NCBI RefSeq assembly: GCF_023856365.1
Contig: NC_064548.1
Coordinates: 9,225,642-9,289,641, forward strand
DNA: 64,000 nucleotides
Reading direction: 5' to 3'
Source: Brienomyrus brachyistius
Lineage: Eukaryota; Chordata; Actinopteri; Osteoglossiformes; Mormyridae
The position numbers and the translations under genes were made by a program. Shown piece by piece: positions 60,401-64,000 of this stretch. A model generated the notes under the pieces. That model searched no databases, was not told the origin of the DNA, and saw only the letters and a list, made by a program, of their open reading frames with translations. The first letter of the stretch is position 1, and each line of letters starts with the position of its first letter.

Positions 60401-63400
60401 GTCCCTCGAGAGCAGCAGGGAGCAACTTCCCCTGAGAGCCGTTGCATCACTGTTTACTACTGTGTTGTGTGTGCGTGTGTGTCTGTGCGGTTGCTGTGCA
60501 CATGTTTCTGCACACGCCTGTGGGCGTGTACTTCTGCATGCCTGGGTGTGTGCCATTTATGTCCGTCTGCATGTGTTACTGACACGCCAACCCCGTGTGT
60601 CCCAACAGGCTCTGAATGGCTTCGTCCTCGTGGTCACGGCCGAGGGCTACGTCTTCTACGCGTCCCCCACCGTACAGGACTACCTCGGCTTCCATCAGGT
60701 GGGTTCCAGTGTCATCTTATCCTTCACACATGGGGGGGCTCCAGCACATGGGGGGACTCCAACAGCTGCTCATCTGGATACAATCTAAGAGACTCACACA
60801 CCTAGTTGTTTGTCATTTATAAGAACATATGGCCTGTTATCAATGCATCTATTTTTTCCCTAAATTATAAAAAAAAAGAGCAGATTGAAATGTCTTCCAG
60901 ACAATTTACATCTTGTCAACCGTTTCCTTTTTACTGAACACGGTTCTATGACTATGATTATGTAATCAGCCATTTTTTTGTTATTTGACAACAAAGGACA
61001 GTTAGGTAACCCTCTTCCAAGCAGGATCGTCTTACAAAGGATTGTTCAGTTTTTTCCTCCTTCCAGTTTTCTCTTTCTTGGTTTGCTACTTGCATGGCGC
61101 TTGGGACGTCCCATTAGGTCGAGCCAAAACGGGGTGTTCGTGTTGTGCTTCTGCTGGAGCGCTCTGTGCTGCCAGCTTGCCAAGGCTGCCGTCGCTAGCA
61201 CAACAGCTTAATTAAGCCCCGGTTCCCTTGACATCAAAGGAAGATAACTAGCAGTTGTTCGAGCAACATAATTAAATGCTTAAATGCAGCGCCAAAACCA
61301 GAAAGACCGGCTCTGCGCTGGACGTTGAATAAGAGCTCTCTGGAGTCAGAAAATAAGGAAGTACCTAGGAGAATTCATTGTTTCATTCGGAGAGGCCTCA
61401 GCTATGTTTGAGGCTATCGACAAGGCCCCTTTGCAGCAGCAAGGCTATGTCAGCAGTACAAGATTGCAGGATATCTTCACAGTCAAGCCATGCCCAGCCC
61501 ATAAACCCTTTTTGTTTGTTTTATTTCTCCAATGACAATCCTGTACCTTTTTTCCTCTGTGAACATAGTGAAAGCTAGCATGGGGGACCATCGTGAGCCC
61601 CTGAGAGATGCATGCCGTCATCTGTAAAATATTCAACCTCGCCAAAATTCACCATGTATCAAGCCACCTGGAAGAAACAACATGCCCCGATTGCAATTTC
61701 AATCTCACACTGGCGGTGGTGCATGCACACGTTACCCCCACCCCAGTTCGACATGTCTGTTTATGAGAATCCACCTCCCTACTCTGTATTGATTTTGGAA
61801 TGGAGGAGCGTATTCCCGGAAGACGGAGGCCCCCCTGACTTTTTGAGTGGGGCCATGCCCAGCAGACCTTAAACGCCCCTGTGTGATGTGGTCACAGGTC
61901 ACCTAACCCACACAGGTCATTCCCACTGCAGGTCCTTGTGAGAGTTTTCTCTATTTCCTGGGGGTTGGGGTCTGAAAATCATACTTTTGTGTCTCAAAGC
62001 ATTTTCTTAAACCAGAACTTTCCAGCCTACGAACAGCAGGAGTCGTGTTGCTATGGCTTGCTGGGTGAGGGTGACGTGAGAGCCGGTATCGGTTTGTGTT
62101 TCTTGGTGGGCGTCTGAAGGATCAGTCAGGAGTGCTGATCCCATGAGTCATGCATTGCCAGTCTGACCGTGAAATAAGTCTTGTTTACTGTTGATACCTG
62201 CAATACCCTTGCTCCCTGTAACAGAATAGCACTTGAAATTGCCGATTCAGTGCGTCAAATACCAAAACAATGTCTCACTTCCAGCTTGGCAAACACAAAG
62301 GAGTGCGCATGCTTTAGAATCACTAACTCTTCAGACATGTCACTCTGTGGGCGGTATTCCCACCTCAAAGGATTTACCGTGTTGGGCCTTTATTTGGTCA
62401 TTGTCTTTTCATCATTGTGCGGTACCAGCGCAGAGGTCTGGCAGTCTTTTGACAGTGGTAGCATACTTCTTACCTTTTGTCAAATCATCTGTCTTTGTAA
62501 AGTTGCCTATGTGCATGTTGACTCTGGAAAAATCTGTGTGTTTAAGGCTCCGCAAAGCAGCAGTGGTTGGTAGAACTGCTTGTGTCTGTTAAGAGTAGGA
62601 TTCTTTGGGGGGGGGGGTACGTGTTCAGTTACCCTCAGGTCAGTGGTGAGCGCAGGAAGATATGGCAGGTCATGTAGTCCATTGTGACTCAAGGTTCCTT
62701 AGAAGGGGACATAAGTGTCAATACCATGGATACTGCACGATGACCTTCACTGAATCCTTGCTGACCACAGTGTCCCCTTCGCCTTTCTTGATTCTCCCCA
62801 CAGTCTGACGTGGTCCACCAGAGCGTGTACGACCTGATCCACACAGACGACCGCGCCATGTTCAGAAGACAGCTCCACTTTGCCCTTGACCCTACTCAGT
62901 TTGACGCGGAACAGGGAAGCGATGGTGGGTGTATATCCATACTACTCTGCCTTAACACACAAAACTCTAATGTGTGACAGTAATGGAATAAAGTGTGCCA
63001 TCTTACTACCAAAGAGAACATTTAGAGTTTGATTTTATCGTTTAGCTTGTCCAGCTGATGAGGGGGATGCCCTAACTTCCTTGGTTCTGCTGTAGTCCAG
63101 CATCTACAGAAATTTTCAGAAAAGTCGTTCACGTCGGATCAGTCAGGCTGGCAAAAAGGCCAAACCATCGATTTACAAATTTCTTTGGAACGTCCTGGTT
63201 AAAAGAGTCCACAATTCAATAAGTGCAGGACCTTTCTTTGTGTTCAAACAGTGGCCTTTATGTGATTGAAACACTTACAGCTTGTGTAACATGACAATAA
63301 GAATGATCGCTAATAGTAAGACATTATTTGTTTTCGGTTTTGTTTTCATTTTGTTGTGTCATATAGCACACTTAAATCTTCATGGCCATGTTTCTCCTTT

Positions 63401-64000
63401 GTTTATGATTTTCTGTGTAACACCGCCGTATTCCTTTCCTAGGCATGCAAAGCCCCAGCGATATCAACACCAATGTCGTGACCTTCGATCCCCAGCACAT
63501 CCCCCCGGAGAACACGTCCTTCCTGGAGCGGAGCTTTTGCTGTCGTTTCCGCTGTCTCCTGGACAACTCGTCTGGCTTTCTGGTAAACACAAGCGAATGC
63601 CACAATCCCCTGTGGCTGAGCCAAGCGCAATGATTAAGCACTTTCCGTCACCACGCGTCTGTTGTTCCTGTAACTAATGGTCTTGACTTGTCAAAGAAGG
63701 GCTCAAAACAAGACCCATGATTTCTGTGGTGTTGTTTGGTCTGGGCCAGGTTCTTCGAAATTCTTATGCTCTCGACAGTAGTTACCCTTTGACTGGCTTT
63801 GCCAGCACTAATTGATTGTAAAGTTACATAGTCACCTGCTCTCCTGAAGTCCTCCCTACCCACATGCAACAGAGTACCCTTTCCCTAATTCTCCCTGTCT
63901 ACCTTGCATACAGGCCCTCAACTTCCAGGGAAGGCTGAAGTACCTCCACGGGCAGAATAAGATGACTGAAGACGGCACCATGGCCCATCCCCAGCTGGGC
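9348..64000 (+). CDS. ahr2: aryl hydrocarbon receptor, AHR2-type, 3'-incomplete (join of seven exons)
   Basis: The coding sequence is the join of 9348-9406, 21013-21200, 57146-57255, 60609-60698, 62804-62924, 63443-63582 and 63914-64000. All junctions are GT-AG, and the joined frame is open for 265 codons with intron phases 2, 1, 0, 0, 1, 0. The family is a ligand-activated bHLH-PAS transcription factor that pairs with ARNT in the nucleus and turns on xenobiotic-metabolism genes such as cyp1a. Visible parts are a bipartite nuclear localisation signal (KKRKK at 11-15 and KRHRDR at 35-40), bHLH at about 28-82, a variable linker at 83-112 and PAS-A from about 113. The KKRKKPVQK start, the four-proline run and the [14 protein letters not shown] helix fit the fish AHR2 branch better than AHR1. 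That subtype call is from memory. PAS-B, the transactivation domain and the stop codon lie outside the window. Confidence 0.85.
10030..10290. promoter_or_regulatory. dense CpG cluster in 5' intron 1
   Basis: I count about 29 CpGs in roughly 250 bases, far above the surrounding AT-rich sequence. It begins about 620 bp after the end of exon 1. A CpG island that spans or follows exon 1 is common for vertebrate regulatory genes. This one could be the main regulatory island of ahr2 or an alternative promoter. An inverted AHR-response-type heptamer (CACGCGA, 10214-10220) lies within it and another (CACGCAA, 10386-10392) lies just after it. Confidence 0.45.
11440..11827 (+). repeat. interspersed repeat of unknown class, continuous with the minisatellite
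   Basis: The stretch starts with 'tctttatttctcgtatgcc' and includes 'tacaatgaaatgcttgtagt', wording that recurs across fish genomes as a dispersed repeat (from memory). A second, related start ('ttttattgtcacatgctcag') lies at about 32650. Its 3' part runs straight into the first unit of the 41-bp tandem array. The class (LINE, SINE or DNA element) was not recognised. Confidence 0.4.
11828..12606 (+). repeat. minisatellite, 41-bp unit, 19 copies
   Basis: Nineteen units start every 41 bases exactly from 11828, and a broken 20th start follows at 12607. No insertion or deletion separates any of them. Each unit reads CTGTAGTCCGTG, then C/ATTGTGTGCTCCTATAACG, then CCTACCTGGC. Differences are nearly all single-base changes at a few sites (CCG/CTG/CCA, C/A before TTG, CTCCT/CTGCT, AACG/AATG). 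Units 2-3 and 4-5 form an identical pair of dimers, which shows recent duplication of a two-unit block. There are no unique spacers, so it is not a CRISPR-like array. Confidence 0.95.
14141..14180 (+). repeat. CCA trinucleotide repeat
   Basis: An almost pure run of CCA triplets (TGG on the other strand), broken once by CCT. The minus-strand open frame across it reads as a tryptophan-rich run, which is an artefact of the repeat. Confidence 0.9.
15043..15324 (+). repeat. copy A of a two-copy direct repeat in intron 1
   Basis: By hand alignment, the first 205 bases or so match 18722-18925 at about 94 % identity (roughly 12 differences). More broken similarity runs on to about 15324. The part 'ggtatcagctaaaatttc' followed by 'accttgatgcac' resembles the ends of hAT-type DNA elements common in fish. 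Either both are copies of one dispersed element or a local duplication has occurred. Confidence 0.7.
15658..15960 (-). repeat. older copy of the tRNA-head/L2-tail SINE family, minus orientation
   Basis: It begins 'catccattgatcttctaatt' and goes on through 'gcttatcctgg', 'ccatcacagggcacat', 'acatgcaaactgaacatgc' and 'gagattcaaacccccagttc', to 'ctacccacagagcca'. This is the same order as the young copy at 16371-16722, with many substitutions and small gaps. Confidence 0.7.
16358..16735 (-). mobile_element. young full-length SINE (tRNA head, L2-like tail) with target-site duplication
   Basis: The element proper is 16371-16722, minus orientation, flanked by a perfect 13-bp direct repeat (CCACATAAAACAT at 16358-16370 and 16723-16735). 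Read on the minus strand it starts GGGGCGGCA and has an A-box-like TGGTGCAGTGG and a B-box-like GGGTTTGAATC. It then carries a body resembling the 3' end of L2-type LINEs and ends in a GGAT repeat. SINEs of this build borrow LINE machinery through the shared tail. It could instead be scored as the truncated 3' end of an L2 LINE. The intact duplication implies a fairly recent insertion. Confidence 0.8.
18722..19012 (+). repeat. copy B of the two-copy direct repeat in intron 1
   Basis: It matches 15043 onwards at about 94 % over some 205 bases. It then differs by an extra 20-bp or so segment around 18929-18948 that repeats 'gtagcct', and similarity fades after about 19000. The copies are 3.7 kb apart in the same orientation. 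Confidence 0.7.
21013..21200 (+). CDS. ahr2: ahr2 exon 2: bHLH domain
   Basis: This 188-bp exon completes codon 20 and encodes residues 21-82 plus one base of codon 83 (phase 1). It carries nearly the whole bHLH domain. The basic region is SKRHRDR (34-40), with His37 and Arg38 at the positions that contact the GCGTG half-site in mammalian AHR. Helix 1 is at about 41-52, the loop PFSEDV follows, and helix 2 is at about 60-81. Helix 2 also holds the leucine-rich nuclear export motif [11 protein letters not shown] (62-72). The acceptor is CCCTGACAG and the donor is AATG then GTAAGT. The proline run at 23-26 lies before the basic region. Confidence 0.95.
21240..22346. other. start of intron 2, nothing recognised
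   Basis: Ordinary intronic sequence between the exon 2 donor and the inverted-repeat element at 22347. No mobile element, simple repeat or motif of note. Confidence 0.5.
22347..22427. mobile_element. short inverted-repeat (foldback/MITE-like) element
   Basis: Two 28-base arms, 22347-22374 and 22400-22427, are reverse complements with only two mismatches and surround a 25-base spacer. The left arm starts GTGACCCATC and ends GAGTCTTA. The arms could fold into a long hairpin. The size and arm structure suit a foldback element or a solo terminal palindrome of a DNA transposon. No clear target-site duplication and no second copy were found in the window. Confidence 0.65.
24981..25200. promoter_or_regulatory. 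CpG islet with ETS- and YY1-like motifs in intron 2
   Basis: I count about 16 CpGs in 215 bases. An ACCGGAAG (ETS-like) runs directly into AAGATGGCG (YY1-like) at 24981-24994, and a second YY1-like ATGGCGGC is at 25127-25134. Such pairs are typical of CpG-island promoters of vertebrate genes. It could be an intronic promoter, sense or antisense, or an enhancer. No matching first exon with a coding frame was recognised beside it. Confidence 0.3.
30490..30625. repeat. AT-rich tetranucleotide region
   Basis: Short AAAT-type runs lie on the left and TTTA-type runs on the right, so the region is partly self-complementary. It is simple sequence with no other feature. Confidence 0.6.
31830..31910. 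other. short CpG-rich patch in intron 2
   Basis: A local cluster of CpG in strings such as CTGCCCGCGGCCCGG and CCGGCCCGCGCGC. It is too short to call a promoter. No motif beyond the composition was identified. Confidence 0.35.
32640..32898 (+). repeat. interspersed repeat related to the one at 11440
   Basis: It starts 'caagttttattgtcacatgc' and continues with 'gtgcagtaaaagacaagcc'. The opening resembles 11440-11500 in wording and in the order of motifs. The SINE at 32908 has inserted directly after it. Confidence 0.35.
32899..33250 (+). mobile_element. SINE copy (tRNA head damaged, L2-like tail) with target-site duplication
   Basis: The element at 32908-33241 is flanked by a perfect 9-bp direct repeat (TACAATACA at 32899-32907 and 33242-33250). 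It starts near GGGGCGGCA, the same edge as the copy at 16371-16722, and ends in a GGAT repeat (33201-33234). A piece of about 25 bases including the A-box region is missing after the first 10 bases or so, while the B-box-like GGATTTGAATC remains. The loss probably happened after insertion or was carried by the source copy. Confidence 0.8.
33985..34122 (-). repeat. tRNA-derived SINE head, minus orientation
   Basis: On the minus strand a perfect A-box match (TGGCTCAGTGGG, 34115-34104) is followed after 33 bases by a B box (GGTTCAAATCC, 34070-34060). It continues into a non-tRNA body ('ctgcaga...atggtttcaggg'). It is better preserved than the related copy at 6910-7050. It is not a functional tRNA gene by eye, since no matching acceptor stem was found. 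Confidence 0.6.
34325..34385. other. short CpG-rich patch in intron 2
   Basis: CpG-dense string around GTGTCCGGCGC, CCGGTTGCCGGC and GGCGGGCGCC. It is about 60 bases long, with no recognised motif or exon. Confidence 0.3.
35376..35400 (+). repeat. G-quadruplex-type G-run cluster followed by a T-run
   Basis: Runs of 7, 6 and 5 Gs are separated by single Ts, which satisfies the four-G-tract rule because the first run can be split. A T-run (35411-35428) follows. On the transcribed RNA the same sequence is G-rich. Confidence 0.7.
39114..39268 (-). mobile_element. 5'-truncated SINE/L2 tail copy with target-site duplication
   Basis: The element at 39128-39254 (127 bp, minus orientation) is only the 3' part of the family, ending in the CATCC (GGAT) run. 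It is flanked by a perfect 14-bp direct repeat (GGTTTCTTCCTGCA at 39114-39127 and 39255-39268). 5' truncation with intact flanking duplications is the usual result of target-primed reverse transcription. The body is very close to the copy at 16371-16722. Confidence 0.85.
39609..39628 (+). repeat. AC dinucleotide microsatellite
   Basis: A pure run of about ten AC units within a C-rich context. It is a likely polymorphic marker. Confidence 0.9.
40245..41633. mobile_element. hAT-like DNA transposon, non-autonomous or decayed, with 8-bp target-site duplication
   Basis: The element spans 40253-41625 (1,373 bp). It starts TAGGCCTGTCGTGATAA and its other end, read in reverse complement, starts TAGGCCTGTCACAATAA, giving imperfect terminal inverted repeats (14 of 17 bases). 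The flanks are GCCACACC (40245-40252) and GCCACACG (41626-41633), an 8-bp duplication with one mismatch, as expected for the hAT superfamily. No open frame long enough for a transposase is present. The interior at about 40390-40660 holds several AGAGCCGGCTC-like strings in both orientations and a CGTTCGCGAACG palindrome, probably a second element nested inside. Confidence 0.8.
43581..43617 (+). repeat. AC-rich imperfect microsatellite
   Basis: Run of AC units with a few interruptions, ending in TATATA. Confidence 0.8.
45505..45590 (+). repeat. GT-rich imperfect microsatellite
   Basis: Alternating G/T with scattered GC steps (GTGTGCGTGTGC type). Several GCGTG strings arise here simply from the repeat and should not be read as response elements. 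Confidence 0.75.
45655..45940 (+). repeat. G-rich purine tract with 18-G run
   Basis: It contains an uninterrupted run of 18 Gs (45703-45720), a GGGGCGGCCGGCGGCG stretch before it, and a long GA-rich purine stretch at about 45870-45932. It has quadruplex and triplex potential. Confidence 0.75.
47359..48003 (+). repeat. pair of short direct repeats around a possible small element
   Basis: About 45 bases at 47359-47403 recur with several changes at 47959-48003; both contain 'cctttc', 'ttccc' and 'caggacatg', then 'agagatta'. Between them, an 'aggaaccaggaacct' start near 47413 faces 'agttcctgg' near 47910, which could be the ends of a small DNA element. The evidence is thin. Confidence 0.3.
48775..48828 (+). 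repeat. 12-bp tandem repeat, about four copies
   Basis: GCCCGTGCTGAT-type units, with one or two changes in each copy, run head to tail. Confidence 0.8.
49732..49746 (+). repeat. 15-base G run
   Basis: Uninterrupted guanine run. Its length in the assembly may be unreliable. Confidence 0.85.
50663..50692 (+). repeat. G-quadruplex motif
   Basis: GGGG T GGG CT GGG T GGG T followed by 12 Gs. This fits the four-tract, short-loop rule well on the sense strand of intron 2. Confidence 0.75.
52511..52665 (-). repeat. older SINE/L2 tail copy, minus orientation
   Basis: A 'ccatccatccatcc' start is followed by 'gggtcgcag', 'atcccagaagc', 'ggcagggaataat', 'ggcaactcc' and 'ttaggaccatgg', in the family order. 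Internal gaps and substitutions mark it as older than the three copies with intact duplications. Confidence 0.6.
55780..55860 (-). repeat. remnant end of a DNA element
   Basis: The wording 'aataccgtgataattatttt' followed by 'atatcacccacccctaa' matches a dispersed fish repeat end known to me from memory. No partner end was found in the window. Confidence 0.35.
57146..57255 (+). CDS. ahr2: ahr2 exon 3: linker between bHLH and PAS-A
   Basis: This 110-bp exon completes codon 83 (Ala) and encodes residues 84-119, ending in phase 0. Residues 84-108 form the least conserved part of the receptor so far, with Gly/Ser/Thr-rich sequence ([11 protein letters not shown] at 95-105) and no recognised motif. 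From about 109 ([11 protein letters not shown]) it enters the start of PAS-A. The acceptor is CTCTTGCAG and the donor is CTCCAG then GTTGGT. The frame stays open for 78 more codons into intron 3 (stop at about 57487-57489). Confidence 0.92.
57256..60608 (+). other. ahr2 intron 3 (3,353 bp)
   Basis: It contains no recognised gene. A short degraded repeat with 'gggccccaggcagctgcc' and 'gtgagtccgcccc' lies at about 57690-57765, a dispersed fish element end known to me from memory. C-rich runs occur near 57780 and 59782. The sequence at 58310-58330 is a short AC run. Confidence 0.7.
60609..60698 (+). CDS. ahr2: ahr2 exon 4: PAS-A, first part
   Basis: This 90-bp exon is exactly 30 codons (residues 120-149), phase 0 at both ends. 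It encodes the [20 protein letters not shown] strand-helix segment and the YLGFHQ helix of PAS-A, among the most conserved stretches of AHR. PAS-A supports pairing with ARNT and dimer specificity. The acceptor is CCCAACAG and the donor is CATCAG then GTGGGT. Because it is a multiple of three, skipping it would keep the frame but destroy PAS-A. Confidence 0.95.
60699..62803 (+). other. ahr2 intron 4 (2,105 bp)
   Basis: No gene was seen. Just after the donor an 18-bp sequence occurs twice in tandem (60727-60744 and 60745-60762). A run of Gs lies near 62607-62617. Nothing else stands out. Confidence 0.75.
62804..62924 (+). CDS. ahr2: ahr2 exon 5: PAS-A, middle part
   Basis: This 121-bp exon encodes residues 150-189 plus one base of codon 190 (phase 1). 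It starts [20 protein letters not shown], the helical segment that follows YLGFHQ in PAS-A, and continues [10 protein letters not shown]. The tail ([10 protein letters not shown]) is acidic and variable between AHRs and probably forms an exposed loop. The acceptor is CCCCACAG; the donor is GATG then GTGGGT. Confidence 0.95.
62925..63442 (+). other. ahr2 intron 5 (518 bp)
   Basis: Short AT-rich intron ending TTCCTAG. No other feature was seen. Confidence 0.85.
63443..63582 (+). CDS. ahr2: ahr2 exon 6: PAS-A, later part
   Basis: This 140-bp exon completes codon 190 (Gly) and encodes residues 191-236, ending in phase 0. It begins in a variable loop ([11 protein letters not shown]) and then reads [20 protein letters not shown] and [10 protein letters not shown], a strongly conserved AHR segment with three cysteines. 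The acceptor is TTTCCTAG and the donor is TTTCTG then GTAAAC. The donor has A at +3 and +4 and is a little weaker than the others. Confidence 0.95.
63583..63913 (+). other. ahr2 intron 6 (331 bp)
   Basis: Short intron with acceptor TTGCATACAG. No other feature was seen. Confidence 0.85.
63914..64000 (+). CDS. ahr2: ahr2 exon 7, cut by the window end
   Basis: Eighty-seven bases, in frame, encode residues 237-265. They read [14 protein letters not shown], the end of the PAS-A core strands in AHR, then a variable, hydrophilic segment ([15 protein letters not shown]). The exon runs off the window, so its donor is not seen. By family comparison it should continue into the rest of PAS-A and then PAS-B in later exons. 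Confidence 0.93.

Overview
This looks like nuclear DNA of a ray-finned fish, probably a teleost. The evidence is one spliced vertebrate-type gene with GT-AG introns, tRNA-headed SINEs ending in a GGAT repeat, a hAT-type transposon footprint and many simple repeats. The species cannot be told from the sequence. Nothing bacterial or viral was recognised.

The gene that dominates the window lies on the + strand and encodes an aryl hydrocarbon receptor, most like the fish AHR2 paralogue. Seven coding exons were placed by splice sites and protein similarity: 9348-9406, 21013-21200, 57146-57255, 60609-60698, 62804-62924, 63443-63582 and 63914-64000 (cut by the window end). Joined, they give 265 residues in one open frame. 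These cover a bipartite nuclear localisation signal, the bHLH DNA-binding and dimerisation domain, a variable linker and most of PAS-A. PAS-B (the ligand pocket) and the transactivation domain lie beyond position 64000.

Region by region: 1-491 holds a CpG-rich block with a possible first coding exon of a different gene on the minus strand (365-291). The stretch 492-9347 is AT-rich intergenic DNA with worn SINE copies, a CpG-enriched block at 3409-3965, and the probable ahr2 promoter and 5' leader just before 9348. Intron 1 (9407-21012) has a dense CpG cluster, a 19-unit 41-bp minisatellite and a 205-bp sequence that occurs twice. Intron 2 (21201-57145, about 36 kb) holds most of the mobile elements: two SINE copies with perfect target-site duplications, a 1,373-bp hAT-like element, an inverted-repeat element, CpG islets and many G-runs. 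Introns 3-6 are short and mostly plain.

The known job of the family is a ligand-activated transcription factor. It is held in the cytosol by HSP90 and co-chaperones, moves to the nucleus on ligand binding, pairs with ARNT and binds GCGTG elements of xenobiotic-metabolism genes. Four matches to the extended element lie around exon 1, which would allow autoregulation. No new multi-gene system was found. The points most worth checking are the possible upstream gene, the minisatellite, the young SINE and hAT insertions and the intronic CpG blocks.
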